Shown: positions 17,802 to 26,853 of the stretch, in pieces | How the letters are laid out: every line of letters starts with the position of its first letter | How positions within the stretch are numbered: position 1 is the first letter of the stretch | Assembly: GCA_964624145.1 (NCBI GenBank) | Contig: CAZUXT010000005.1 | Span: forward strand, 65,390 to 129,389 | DNA: 64,000 nt | Direction of reading: 5' to 3' | Source: WJMT01 sp964624145 | Lineage (GTDB): Bacteria; Acidobacteriota; Aminicenantia; Aminicenantales; Aminicenantaceae | The notes under the pieces: model-generated | Told to the model about the DNA's origin: nothing | Database searches by the model: none | The model's input: only the letters and a program-made list of their open reading frames with translations | Made by a program: the position numbers and the translations under genes

Positions 17802-19778
17802 CTATAATCTTGAGGAATATTTCAGTTCCTTAAATGTGATGATGAAGGATGTCTCCTCATTGCTTTCGACCTTCATGTCTCCATGAAGCTGTTCTGTCAG
17901 CATTTTAACTAACTGCAGCCCAAAGGAACCGGGTTTGTTCATACCAATCTTATTTTTGATACCCACGCCATTATCACTGACAACCAGCTTTAGTCGTGCA
18001 TCGTCCATTCTAACCACAGAGATTCTAATTTTTCCCTTTTTTTTATCAGGAAATCCATGCTTTAATGAATTGGATATCAGCTCATTCAATAAAAGCCCTA
18101 AAGGAATGGCCGTATTTATGTCCAGGAAAATTTTTTCAACGTCTTTTTTCAAAATAATCTTCTCAGAATCAATTCCAAAAGATTGAAAAAGATATTGAGC
18201 TAAGCTGTCTATGTATTTTGAGAAATCGACTTTGGAGAGGTCCTCAGATCCATATAATTTTTCATGCACCATGGCCATGGTCTTTATTCTTCCCCGGCTT
18301 TCCCTAAAAATCTCAAGAATATTTTCATCCTTGATATTTACAGACTGAAGCGCCAACAAACTTGATATCACCTGCATGTTATTCTTCACCCTATGATGGA
18401 CCTCACGCAACAGGACTTCTTTCTCGCGGAGAGAGTCTTCGATCCTCATCTTATCTTTCTTGCTTTCTGTTATATCCCGAATATAAGAACGGGTCCCGAT
18501 GACTTGATTTCTTTCTCTTAACATGACCGCATCCACTTCACAATATAGAGGGGTCCCGTCTTTTTTAATTCCCTTAAATTCATAACTGCTTTTCACTTTT
18601 TTGCCACTGACCCGGCTTCTATGAAGATGGATAACAGTCTCCCGGTCTTCGGGATGAACCAACGTCAGAATTGTTTTTCCCTCAAGTTCCTCTCTGTTAT
18701 ATCCGAATATCTCACACAATCTGTCATTAAAATACCTTAAATTTCCCTCTCTATCATCAATGATGATGGCAACTCTTGCTTTTTCAACCAGACTCTTATA
18801 TCTGGCTTCGGATTCTTTGAGCTGCTGCTCCATTTTTCTGTGTTCCGTTATATCATTGATATGGGCAACGCTCTGTACTTCTCCTTTCGGAGTTTTAAGC
18901 ACATCTGAGACAACCTCAACCAGGCGCTTTTCTCCGTCTTTTCTAATGATATAAAACTCATATCTCTGAGGCACATCTTTTCCCCTTTGCCTCCTCCTGT
19001 ATCTGCCTGTCACCAGATCTCTTGATTCCTTGTCAAGGAACTTCCTGAAATCTTCTCCTATGATCTCTTTTCTCTCATAACCTGAAATCTCTACGACTCT
19101 CTCATTTACATAAGTGAACCTGAATCGATCATCCACAATAAATATGCCCGAAGGTGAGTTATTCACCACCAGACGGAAAAGCTCATTTCTTTCCGAGAGT
19201 TCTTCCTCGGATTTTTTTCTGCTTATGGCCGTTGCGACCTGCTCCGAAACAAAATTCAGCACATCTTTATCTCTTTCCGTGTATCGAAGTCTTTTCCTGT
19301 AACTCTGGACAGCCAGCACTCCGATGGTTTCTTTTTTTATCTTAAGGGGAACACCCAGCCAGTCCACGGAAGGAGGCCCTACAGAAACAACTTCTCCTTT
19401 CTTTTCCAGCTCTTTAAAAACATGCTCGGACGCAAGGAGAGGCTTTCCTGACTTTAATACATATTCTGTCAATCCTTTCCCCAATTTCTGAGGAGGCGGA
19501 GGATCTTCCTCCTGGTCTACAAAATAAGGATAATCCAGCAATCCAGACTTTTTGTCATAAAGAGCAAGATAGAAATTATCCTTAGCTGGCATTAATTTCT
19601 GTATGATTGCATGGATTTTCCTGTAAAGCTCATCAAGGCTTTTTACTGAATGCGCTGCCTCTGAAATTTTATATATCGAATCTTGTATCTTCTTTAACTG
19701 TTCCAAATCAGAGACTTTTCTCCTTAATTTTTTAAGATCTCCGGAAAGCTGCTTTTTTGCTTCTTTTTCTCTCTTCAC
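17802..19778 (-). CDS. GAF-PAS-PAS sensor histidine kinase (HisKA_2 type)
   Basis: 658 residues, no transmembrane segment, so cytoplasmic. Order: coiled coil (1-40), GAF (about 45-190), PAS (195-315), PAS (320-440), dimerisation/phosphoacceptor region with REVHHRVKNNMQVISSLL (His461/462) and ATPase domain with NELISNSLKHG and SDNGVGI. The HHRVKNN form is the HisKA_2/HWE-like class, often acting on single-domain or anti-anti-sigma-type response regulators. GTG start has AAGGAAA upstream. No response regulator is adjacent; a small acidic protein gene lies 74 bp upstream. Confidence 0.9.
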   Translation of the reverse strand: MKREKEAKKQLSGDLKKLRRKVSDLEQLKKIQDSIYKISEAAHSVKSLDELYRKIHAIIQKLMPAKDNFYLALYDKKSGLLDYPYFVDQEEDPPPPQKLGKGLTEYVLKSGKPLLASEHVFKELEKKGEVVSVGPPSVDWLGVPLKIKKETIGVLAVQSYRKRLRYTERDKDVLNFVSEQVATAISRKKSEEELSERNELFRLVVNNSPSGIFIVDDRFRFTYVNERVVEISGYERKEIIGEDFRKFLDKESRDLVTGRYRRRQRGKDVPQRYEFYIIRKDGEKRLVEVVSDVLKTPKGEVQSVAHINDITEHRKMEQQLKESEARYKSLVEKARVAIIIDDREGNLRYFNDRLCEIFGYNREELEGKTILTLVHPEDRETVIHLHRSRVSGKKVKSSYEFKGIKKDGTPLYCEVDAVMLRERNQVIGTRSYIRDITESKKDKMRIEDSLREKEVLLREVHHRVKNNMQVISSLLALQSVNIKDENILEIFRESRGRIKTMAMVHEKLYGSEDLSKVDFSKYIDSLAQYLFQSFGIDSEKIILKKDVEKIFLDINTAIPLGLLLNELISNSLKHGFPDKKKGKIRISVVRMDDARLKLVVSDNGVGIKNKIGMNKPGSFGLQLVKMLTEQLHGDMKVESNEETSFIITFKELKYSSRL

Positions 19779-19852
19779 TTGTTTCCTTTTTTTATCTATA
19801 TTTACTCAGCCTGTACTCTCTATAAAAGCCATGCTGTGCTTATTTTTTTCTT

Positions 19853-20056
19853 CTATTCTGATTCCTCAAAAGAGGATAACTGCAGTTCTAATTTAGTCAC
19901 CATCTCTCTTAATAATTCAATAATCTCCTCAAGGTCTTCAGGAGAAAAAATATCCCAGTCTTCAAGAGTGCATTCATCCCTGCCTCTTTCCAGGCTATCT
20001 ATGGCATCATCGAGGCTCTCAATAAGCTTTTCACAGGTTTCTTCTTTTGTAGTCAT
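19853..20056 (-). CDS. small acidic protein of unknown function
   Basis: 67 residues, strongly acidic and predicted all-helical (CEKLIESLDDAIDSLERGRDE, then LEEIIELLREMVTKLELQL). The start is supported by AAGGAG seven bases before ATG 20056; the longer frame to 20128 has no ribosome site. It is directly upstream of the sensor kinase and may be co-transcribed. No family recognised. Confidence 0.65.
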   Translation of the reverse strand: MTTKEETCEKLIESLDDAIDSLERGRDECTLEDWDIFSPEDLEEIIELLREMVTKLELQLSSFEESE

Positions 20057-20171
20057 TTCATTTCTCCTTTTCAATGAACCTGGACTTGTATATAATCCAG
20101 GTGAATTGTGTTTCTGTCTATATATCACATGAAGAAATTTATTGTCAAAGGGAAGTCTTCTTTTTTTTTCA

Positions 20172-20200
20172 TTGACCTCTTAACTGATATGTGATATATT
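20172..20200 (+). promoter_or_regulatory. promoter of the glycyl radical enzyme operon
   Basis: TTGACC (20172-20177), 17-nt spacer, TATATT (20195-20200). A GTG at 20191, the longest start of the activase frame, lies within the promoter and can be excluded. The resulting leader to ATG 20266 is about 60 nt. Confidence 0.7.
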
Positions 20201-20265
20201 ACATAACAGATGAGGTAGTTGGGTTACTCATACGAGAGCGTTTAGGTAAAGTAACGGTGGCTCCA

Positions 20266-21168
20266 ATGACCAAAGGACTTATTTTCGATATCAAAAAATA
20301 CGCCATCCATGACGGGCCGGGCATACGCACAACTGTTTTTCTTAAAGGATGTCCTTTGCGTTGCTGGTGGTGCCATAATCCGGAAGGACAATCTCCACAA
20401 AAAGAACTGTTCTATAATGCTGAAAAATGCCTTGCCGGTTGTACAGACTGCATCGCCGCATGCCCGAATCAAGCCATAACCAGAGACAGCATAGGGATTT
20501 CCATAGACAAAAGCAAATGCCAGATGAAGGAAGATTGTGCCGGGGCCTGCCCAACCGGAGCTTTAAAAGTCATAGGACAGGAGATAGGCACCGACGAATT
20601 AATGAAAGAAATCGAAAAAGACAGAATATTCTATCAAAATTCAAGCGGGGGTGTTACGTTTTCCGGTGGAGAACCTCTCATGCAAATCAAATTTCTGGAC
20701 GCCGTGCTTGAGAAATGCAAAAGTCAGTACCTGCACACAGTTGTTGATACATGCGGATACGCACCCTTTAAGGATTTTGAGAAAATAATGGATAAAGTCG
20801 ATCTTTTTCTGTATGACCTGAAAATGATGGATGAAGAAGATCATCTGAAATCTACAGGAATGGGCAACCAACTCATCCTTGACAATTTAATAAAACTGGG
20901 GAAATCAGGCAAAGAAATCCATATTAGGATTCCCTTGATCCCTGATGTCAATGATTCCCGGGAAAACGCACAAAAAACAGCTCAATTCATCCGAACCATT
21001 CCGGGAATAAACAGGATCAACCTCCTCCCCTATCACAGGGCAGGAACTCAAAAATACATCAACTTAAAAAGAACACCCAAAAACATGGGTCTTCTTTCAG
21101 AGGATAAAATAAAGGAACTACAGAAAATATATGAAACATACGACTTTTCTGTAAAAATCGGGGGATAA
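20266..21168 (+). CDS. glycyl-radical enzyme activating protein (radical SAM)
   Basis: About 300 residues. The radical SAM cluster motif is CPLRCWWCHNPEG; an inserted ferredoxin-like domain has two four-Cys sets (CLAGCTDCIAACP and CQMKEDCAGACP), as in activases for non-PFL glycyl radical enzymes. VTFSGGEPLMQ is the SAM-binding GGE motif. It generates the glycyl radical on its partner, encoded one base downstream, using S-adenosylmethionine. Best start is ATG 20266, near GGTGG. Confidence 0.93.
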   Translation: MTKGLIFDIKKYAIHDGPGIRTTVFLKGCPLRCWWCHNPEGQSPQKELFYNAEKCLAGCTDCIAACPNQAITRDSIGISIDKSKCQMKEDCAGACPTGALKVIGQEIGTDELMKEIEKDRIFYQNSSGGVTFSGGEPLMQIKFLDAVLEKCKSQYLHTVVDTCGYAPFKDFEKIMDKVDLFLYDLKMMDEEDHLKSTGMGNQLILDNLIKLGKSGKEIHIRIPLIPDVNDSRENAQKTAQFIRTIPGINRINLLPYHRAGTQKYINLKRTPKNMGLLSEDKIKELQKIYETYDFSVKIGG

Positions 21169-21169
21169 A

Positions 21170-23530
21170 ATGAACAGCCGGATCAAAAAACTGAGAGAAC
21201 AGAGCATTAACACAAAGCCATTTATATCCATTGAAAGGGCTCATCTGCTGACCGAATTCTATAAGAGCAGTGACGCCAAGAAAGTCTCAAATCCTGTCAA
21301 AAGAGCCCTTGCCTTTAAATACATTATGGAAAACAAAACCATCTGCATCAATGAGGGAGAACTCATTGTCGGAGAAAGAGGCCCTTCCCCCAGGGCTACT
21401 CCCACTTATCCCGAAATCAACACACACAGTCTCAAAGACTTATATATCCTGAATTCAAGGGAGAAAACAGCTTATTCCGTAAGTTCTGAAACAAAAGAAA
21501 CCTATAAAAAGGAGATCATCCCTTTCTGGAGAGGCCAATCCATAAGAGACAGGATCTTTGACGAGGTATCAGACGAGTGGAAAGATGCGTACGAAGCAGG
21601 AATATTCACCGAATTCATGGAACAGCGCGCACCGGGGCATACGGTTCTGGATAACAAAATCTATAAAAAAGGTTTTCTTGATTTTAAAGAAGACATACGA
21701 AACAGTATGGATTCGCTTGACTTTCTCAATGACCCGGAAGCCTATCATAAAAAACAGGAACTCAAGGCCATGGATATAGCTGCGGACGCAATAATGATTC
21801 TGGCAAAACGCTATTCCGAAAAAGCTGCTGAACTCGCGAAAAAGGAAACAAACAAGAAGAGAAAAAAAGAACTCCGGAAAATCTCTGAGATCTGTGCTCG
21901 TGTCCCTGCTCACGCGCCCCGCAGTTTCTGGGAAGCGCTGCAGCATTACTGGTTTGTTCACCTTGGAGTGATAACGGAATTAAACGGATGGGACTCCTTC
22001 AATCCGGGAAGACTCGACCAGCATTTATATCCCTTTTATAAACAGGAAGTAGAGGAAGGAAGCCTCACAAAGCTAAACACCGCAGAGCTCCTGGAAGCTT
22101 TCTGGATAAAATTCAACAACCAGCCCGCTCCTCCTAAAGTGGGAGTGACCGCTGAAGAAAGCGGGACCTATACGGATTTCGCTCTCATTAATTTAGGAGG
22201 AGTGAAAACCGACGGGACAGACGGGGTGAACGAACTCTCATACATCCTTCTTGACATCATCAAAGAAATGCGGATACTGCAGCCCAGCTCCATGATCCAG
22301 ATCAGCAAAAAAGGTCCTGACAGCTTTCTGGAAAGCGCCTTGAAGATCATAAAAACAGGTTTCGGGCAGCCTTCGATATTCAATACAGATGTCATCATTC
22401 AGGAACTCTTAAGACAGGGAAAATCCATTGAAGATGCCAGGGACGGAGGCGCCAGCGGGTGTGTGGAAACAGGTGCCTTTGGAAAAGAAAACTATACGCT
22501 CACCGGTTACTTCAATATGCCTAAAGTGCTTGAGATCACTCTGCACAATGGGTTCGATCCGAGGACACAAAAGAAAATCGGGCTTGAAACCGGAGACCCG
22601 ACCAAATTCAGTGACTTTCAGGACCTTGTCCATGCCTTCAGAAAACAACTGAATCATTTCATAGATATAAAAATAGAAGGAAACAATATCATAGAAAGAC
22701 TCTACGCAGAATATATTCCCGCTCCCTTCCTCTCTCTCATCACAAGCGACTGTATTCAAAACGGAAAGGATTATCACGAAGGGGGAGCCCGATACAACAC
22801 GACCTACATCCAGGGAGTGGGACTGGGCACCATGACCGACTGCTTTACCTCCATCAAATACAATGTTTTCGATAAAAAGACAATCCCTATGAAAGATCTC
22901 CTTCGAGCGCTAGACACGAATTTTAAGGGAGAGGAAAATCTCCGGCAGCGGCTGATACATAAAACTCCCAAATACGGAAACGATGACGATTATGCGGATG
23001 AAAATTTGAAAATTATCTTTGATATATACTATGAGGCTATAAACGGAAGGCCCAACACCAAAGGGGGAAAGTACAGAATAAACCTGCTCCCTACCACAGT
23101 ACATATTTATTTCGGAAGGGTTACGGGGGCTACGCCTAACGGAAGAAAAGCCTCAGTCCCCCTATCAGAAGGCATATCCCCCACTCAGGGAGCGGATACC
23201 CTGGGTCCCACAGCCGTCTTTAAATCAGCATCAAAAATAGACCACGTAAAAACAGGGGGGACTCTGCTCAATCAGAAGTTCAATCCCCAGCTTTTCGACG
23301 ATGAAGGCATCAATAAACTGGTGAAACTTATCCGCTCTTATTTCAGTATGGACGCGCATCACGTTCAGATAAATGTGGTCTCAGCAGATACTCTGCGTAA
23401 AGCTCAAGAAAATCCCGAAGAATACAAAAACCTGATTGTCCGCGTGGCCGGTTACAGCGATTATTTCTGTGACTTAAATAAAGACCTTCAGAACGAGATC
23501 ATTTCAAGAACAGAGCATATGGAAGTATAG
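21170..23530 (+). CDS. hypD: glycyl radical enzyme, trans-4-hydroxy-L-proline dehydratase-like
   Basis: 786 residues, full length. The thiyl Cys431 and Glu433 lie in SGCVETGAFGKENY and the radical Gly761 in RVAGYSDYF. Spacing and surrounding blocks (IPFWRGQSIRD, RAPGHTV, NGWDSFNPGRLDQHLYPF, HEGGARYNTTYIQG, GNDDDYADE) closely follow HypD of Clostridioides difficile as I recall it. HypD removes water from hydroxyproline to give pyrroline-5-carboxylate. ProC, the usual next enzyme, is not nearby. Start ATG follows GGGGG, one base after the activase stop. Anaerobic collagen or plant-wall amino acid use is suggested. A 3' fragment of a second copy is at 27731. Confidence 0.83.
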   Translation: MNSRIKKLREQSINTKPFISIERAHLLTEFYKSSDAKKVSNPVKRALAFKYIMENKTICINEGELIVGERGPSPRATPTYPEINTHSLKDLYILNSREKTAYSVSSETKETYKKEIIPFWRGQSIRDRIFDEVSDEWKDAYEAGIFTEFMEQRAPGHTVLDNKIYKKGFLDFKEDIRNSMDSLDFLNDPEAYHKKQELKAMDIAADAIMILAKRYSEKAAELAKKETNKKRKKELRKISEICARVPAHAPRSFWEALQHYWFVHLGVITELNGWDSFNPGRLDQHLYPFYKQEVEEGSLTKLNTAELLEAFWIKFNNQPAPPKVGVTAEESGTYTDFALINLGGVKTDGTDGVNELSYILLDIIKEMRILQPSSMIQISKKGPDSFLESALKIIKTGFGQPSIFNTDVIIQELLRQGKSIEDARDGGASGCVETGAFGKENYTLTGYFNMPKVLEITLHNGFDPRTQKKIGLETGDPTKFSDFQDLVHAFRKQLNHFIDIKIEGNNIIERLYAEYIPAPFLSLITSDCIQNGKDYHEGGARYNTTYIQGVGLGTMTDCFTSIKYNVFDKKTIPMKDLLRALDTNFKGEENLRQRLIHKTPKYGNDDDYADENLKIIFDIYYEAINGRPNTKGGKYRINLLPTTVHIYFGRVTGATPNGRKASVPLSEGISPTQGADTLGPTAVFKSASKIDHVKTGGTLLNQKFNPQLFDDEGINKLVKLIRSYFSMDAHHVQINVVSADTLRKAQENPEEYKNLIVRVAGYSDYFCDLNKDLQNEIISRTEHMEV

Positions 23531-23598
23531 GACCTGCTACCACTTGATCTTAAAACTGACTCTCACCTGGCGTGGCTGCTGCCTTCCCCAGACCTCAC
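23456..23598. repeat. 143-bp direct repeat flanking the AbiE island, copy A
   Basis: Covers the last 25 codons of the hypD-like gene and the antisense 3' end of a TonB receptor. It matches 27731-27874 with about ten differences and one single-base gap by my hand alignment. The five differences within the hypD part are all synonymous. Confidence 0.9.
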
Positions 23599-23650
23599 TA
23601 AAAATCTGATGTTCTCTATTTTCATTCCCCCTCATCTTCTTTTCTGACAC
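23537..23650 (-). pseudogene. 3' fragment of a TonB-dependent receptor gene
   Basis: Reading the minus strand gives a frame ending FSEVWGRQQPRQVRVSFKIKW and a TAG stop. The same ending, FGEVWGRQQPRQARVTFKIKW, closes the intact receptor at 27813. The residues just upstream (NENREHQI) differ from the intact one, so the fragment came from a paralogue. Upstream coding is lost. The remainder of this spacer carries the AbiE promoter. Confidence 0.8.
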
Positions 23651-23756
23651 ATTTCTAGAAAAGGGATTGAAAATAATGATGTCAAAAAAAATAGAATTTA
23701 AATGTTGATTTTTTGCAAATATCGATTCCTGATTTCTCGGATATTTTACTCTGACC

Positions 23757-23812
23757 TTGACAATTCATCAGAAAAACATATATTATATTTCCATAACTTA
23801 CCAATAATGGTA
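23757..23812 (+). promoter_or_regulatory. promoter and candidate operator of AbiE locus 1
   Basis: TTGACA (23757-23762), 18-nt spacer, TATTAT (23781-23786). Thirteen bases downstream is a perfect inverted repeat TACCA-ATAA-TGGTA (23799-23812), between the expected start of transcription and the start codon. AbiEi antitoxins repress their own promoters by binding inverted repeats, so this is a candidate operator. Confidence 0.55.
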
Positions 23813-23822
23813 GGAAATAGAA

Positions 23823-24464
23823 ATGAATTATGGGGAATTGATAGATCTCTTCGGAGACAGACCGTTTTTTGAAAGTGATGAAGTCCACCTCCTCTTTAAT
23901 GAACCTCGGGGACAAATAGAAGCACGCCTCTCACGCTGGGTGAGTAAGGGAAAACTGCTGAAACTCCGGCACAAGAAATACCTTCTTCCGGAAAGATATC
24001 GCAAGACCGAACCCAATGCCGGCTATATCTCTAATTTTTTATACAGGCCCTCTTATGTGAGTTTAAGAACAGCTCTTGATATTTACGGATTCATCCCCGA
24101 ATCAACCTATCTGTACGAAGCTGTCACTCCAAAGAAAACAGCTGTCTGGAAAACACCTATAGGTATTTTCACGTATCATTCCTTAAGAAGGGAGAGGTTC
24201 TGGGGATACACCCTGTATCCGGAAACAAGAAGCGCTCATCCCCAGGAAAATTTTATGCTGGCAGAACCAGAAAAGGTTTTTCTTGACCTTTTTTATCTCA
24301 TCAAAGGAGAATGGACTGAGGAGAGAATTGTGGAGATGAGGTTCCAAAATCTAGGGAAGATTAAAAGAGCAAAACTTCTTGATTACTCAAGACGTTTCAA
24401 CAGCCCTAAAGCAAACAGAGGGATTCATCGTTTTATAAGGATTCACAAAGAGGAAATAGAATGA
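23823..24464 (+). CDS. abiEi: AbiEi-family antitoxin (type IV toxin-antitoxin), locus 1
   Basis: 213 residues. An N-terminal winged-helix domain (about 1-65, with a basic KLLKLRHKKYLLPERYRK wing) is followed by the AbiEi domain with RPSYVSLRTALDIYGFIPE and FMLAEPEKVFLDLFYLIKG. AbiEi proteins act as transcriptional autorepressors and counter the AbiEii nucleotidyltransferase. The stop overlaps the next start as ATGA (24461-24464), the standard translational coupling for this pair. The partner toxin gene is broken, so this may be a free-standing repressor or a decaying locus. Confidence 0.88.
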   Translation: MNYGELIDLFGDRPFFESDEVHLLFNEPRGQIEARLSRWVSKGKLLKLRHKKYLLPERYRKTEPNAGYISNFLYRPSYVSLRTALDIYGFIPESTYLYEAVTPKKTAVWKTPIGIFTYHSLRRERFWGYTLYPETRSAHPQENFMLAEPEKVFLDLFYLIKGEWTEERIVEMRFQNLGKIKRAKLLDYSRRFNSPKANRGIHRFIRIHKEEIE

Positions 24465-25104
24465 AAGAACAGGCTTTATCCATTGCAGCAGAGGAAAAAG
24501 ATCCCCGCCTTTCTCTTAATAAATTAAGAGAATATCTTCATCATGTGATTCTTAGAGAACTGTTTGAACAAAACGCGCTTGATGAACTCGTTTTTCACGG
24601 GGGGACAGCCCTAAGAATCCTTTATGATCTGAGAAGGTTCTCAGAAGACTTGGATTTTCACTTAAAAGAAAAGAGCCTTTTTGATCTAAAAGGTATTGCC
24701 CAGTGGATACGAATCCTCCCCAAGGATTTCGCACAGAATCCTCTTTAGTGCATAAATATTTGCCGTTTGGGGTTATCCATCATGATAAAACTTCATTTCT
24801 TGCAGGAAAATTACATGCTATCCTTCAACGTTCTTATACCAAGGGAAGGGATTATTATGATCTCTGGTTTTATCTGAGCAAATGGAAGGATATGCTTCCT
24901 AATCTTCTATACCTCAATAATGCGCTCAAACAAACAGGTTTTAAAAGGTCCACTCTCAAAAAAGAAAACTGGAGACAAATCACCGCGGAAAGAATAAAAG
25001 AAACGAATTGGGATTATGTGGTAAATGATGTGGAGCCCTTTCTTGAAAACCAGAATGACATAAGAATTTTCACTAAACAGACTCTTCTAACACTGCTCAG
25101 TTAA
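24461..25104 (+). pseudogene. AbiEii-family toxin gene with internal frameshifting deletion, locus 1
   Basis: Two overlapping frames make up one interrupted gene. The first (24461-24748) carries the nucleotidyltransferase start, FHGGTALRILYDLRRFSEDLDFHL, then ends abruptly. The second, from about 24703, resumes with DTNPPQGFRTESSLVHKYLPF and contains FLAGKLHAILQRSYTKGRDYYDLWFYLSKW, the typical C-terminal half. Intact relatives have some 50 further residues between FDLKG and DTNPPQGF (recalled, not computed). The likely event is a deletion near 24695 that also shifts frame, giving an inactive toxin. Confidence 0.82.
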
Positions 25105-25107
25105 AGT

Positions 25108-25136
25108 AGGGATATTTCTTCTATCCTTCTTTTTTT
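25108..25136 (+). terminator. rho-independent terminator of AbiE locus 1
   Basis: AGGGATA (25108-25114) pairs with TATCCTT (25122-25128) across a seven-base loop, with one G-T pair, followed by a T-rich run. It sits directly after the toxin pseudogene stop. Confidence 0.7.
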
Positions 25137-25137
25137 A

Positions 25138-26031
25138 TTAATGAGGGATATCTGCTTTGACCTCAGTGCTTACGGTAAAGAACTGATAATCTTCATAATG
25201 AACCGTGATCTCGGTCCGGTTGTAAAGCTTTCTTTTGTTATGATAGTAAGCTTCAATGAGTGAGTACTTATTGGGAAATCTTATGCCCTTAATCCTGTGT
25301 TTGAATTCCACAAAACACTTAATTTCAGGCCGTGCTTTGAGGAACTCCGCTTCAATCTCAATGGCATCCATGTTTTCAACTGAATCAGATGTCCACTCGA
25401 TCTTGGTGATGCTGTAGTCTTCCTTACTTATCCAGGCTTTCCCGTGCATCTTGTTTCCCTGTACATGAAGATTGGGTATGGCTTCAATGATGATTTCTTC
25501 ATCCATATAGTGTTTTTCTCTTCCTATGATCCTATAGTCATAATCGGCTTGATTGGACTTTCCGAAAAAAGCTATAGGCGCTAAGAGAAGCTGTGAGTGC
25601 TGGAATCTTGTTTTAAGTTCCGCATTTTTTTCATGTTTTTTCTCATAATTTTCACTGAGAAGAATCCTTTTTTCCATCACTTTGTTGGTATATGGTTTGC
25701 GTATGAGCTGATAGTCATAAACATAGCGGTTTACGTCTCTTCCTGGAAACCAGCGCATTGACATTTTTAAGTAAGTTCCATCATCTAAAATTTCTTCTCG
25801 AAGGGTTGTTTCATATCTTCTGCCTGCAACAAATTGCTGTTCAACGATCCTTTCATTGCAAACGAAATAAAGGGCTAGACTTCTTATTTTTTCACAGTAG
25901 TCCGCACATTTTTCCAATATGGTTTCTAACTCTGTATCGTTTGAGCTATCAGAAGGTGTTTCCTGGCCTAAAACCAGTGATGAAAAAATTAGTAAAAAGC
26001 ACAAAAGAATGAATATGGTTTTCTTTTTCAT
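25138..26031 (-). CDS. exported protein, possibly outer-membrane-lipoprotein-sorting-like fold
   Basis: About 297 residues with a signal peptide (MKKKTIFILLCFLLIFSSLVLG). The body is rich in beta strands with long Tyr/Arg-containing segments (VYDYQLIRKP, YRIIGREKHYM, HGKAWISKEDYSITKIEW, FVEFKHRIKGIRFPNKYSLIE). The KAWISKEDYSITKIEW block resembles the LolA/LolB-like 'outer membrane lipoprotein-sorting' fold; this is weak inference. ATG 26031 is chosen over TTG 26046 because AAGGGG lies just upstream. A fragment of a paralogue's C-terminus is at 27666-27745. It sits between the two AbiE loci. Confidence 0.6.
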   Translation of the reverse strand: MKKKTIFILLCFLLIFSSLVLGQETPSDSSNDTELETILEKCADYCEKIRSLALYFVCNERIVEQQFVAGRRYETTLREEILDDGTYLKMSMRWFPGRDVNRYVYDYQLIRKPYTNKVMEKRILLSENYEKKHEKNAELKTRFQHSQLLLAPIAFFGKSNQADYDYRIIGREKHYMDEEIIIEAIPNLHVQGNKMHGKAWISKEDYSITKIEWTSDSVENMDAIEIEAEFLKARPEIKCFVEFKHRIKGIRFPNKYSLIEAYYHNKRKLYNRTEITVHYEDYQFFTVSTEVKADIPH

Positions 26032-26070
26032 CTCTAACCCCTTCAAATATAAATTAATTCAAAGAGCTCT

Positions 26071-26853
26071 TTATGTCAAAGCAGCGAATGAATTTTTTTT
26101 TAATTTTTTTAATGTCAACGCCTTTATCTCATTGACTAGGTGGCGGTGACTGGTAGGCAAGAATCTTGTCAGATCATTTTTAATTTCATCTGGATCAAAC
26201 TCTTCAACAGCCTCAATTAACTTTGCTTTGCCCATTTTCTTTTTATAAAGAGCCATTTTATTGTTTACTAATTTCCAATCAAGAGGTACTTTTTTTGAGA
26301 ATAAAAACCAGATATCAAAAATATCCCTCCCCCTGCTTCTTGTTAAAATAGCTCTTACTTTCTCTGCCAGCAGCTCTTCAATTTTTAAATGAGATACAAA
26401 TGGATAGGGCCCGACTGGAAAATTGGTTTCAATATAAGAGGATTCACCCCCAAGAACAGGTTTTTCTCTCATGGAAAAATCCAATCTTATGGTTAGAGGG
26501 AATTTAAGTTCAGAGAGTTCAAGGCGAATTTTTCCAGAAAACGATTCACCAATCGACTCCATTCTCTTAAAACTAACCCCCGCTGCCTCTTTGTTTAGCT
26601 TCCGAAGGGATTTATTAATCAATATTTTCAGTCTATTTTCAGAGATAAGGCTTGTGAAATCTAAATCTTCGGAAAATCTAAAAGAACCATATAGAAATCT
26701 TAAAGCTGTCCCCCCTTTAAAATAAATTTTTTGGCTCTCTTTTTGATTGTAAAAATACTTGAGAAATAATAGTTGAAGATATTCGCGATAAACAGTAAAC
26801 AAATCTATTCTTAATTCCCTGCTTAAGTCTTGGGCTGTATCTTTGTCTAACAT
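26071..26853 (-). CDS. AbiEii-family nucleotidyltransferase toxin, locus 2
   Basis: 260 residues, apparently intact. The nucleotidyltransferase motif is FKGGTALRFLYGSFRFSEDLDF, and the later conserved block is KIEELLAEKVRAILTRSRGRDIFDIWFLF. Family toxins transfer nucleotides to RNA (tRNA acceptor ends for the MenT relatives) and block growth during phage infection. It overlaps the antitoxin gene by seven bases, the usual order being antitoxin first. Much of this locus is AT-rich and divergent in sequence from locus 1, so the two are separate acquisitions, not a duplication. Confidence 0.85.
   Translation of the reverse strand: MLDKDTAQDLSRELRIDLFTVYREYLQLLFLKYFYNQKESQKIYFKGGTALRFLYGSFRFSEDLDFTSLISENRLKILINKSLRKLNKEAAGVSFKRMESIGESFSGKIRLELSELKFPLTIRLDFSMREKPVLGGESSYIETNFPVGPYPFVSHLKIEELLAEKVRAILTRSRGRDIFDIWFLFSKKVPLDWKLVNNKMALYKKKMGKAKLIEAVEEFDPDEIKNDLTRFLPTSHRHLVNEIKALTLKKLKKNSFAALT

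Noticed and set aside
20191..20265. N-terminal extension of the activase (GTG at 20191)
   Set aside because: The start codon lies inside the -10 region of the promoter; ATG 20266 gives the normal N-terminus.
20266..23530. Glycyl radical enzyme as part of a bacterial microcompartment
   Set aside because: No shell proteins or aldehyde dehydrogenase are nearby, and the sequence resembles HypD, not choline or diol types.
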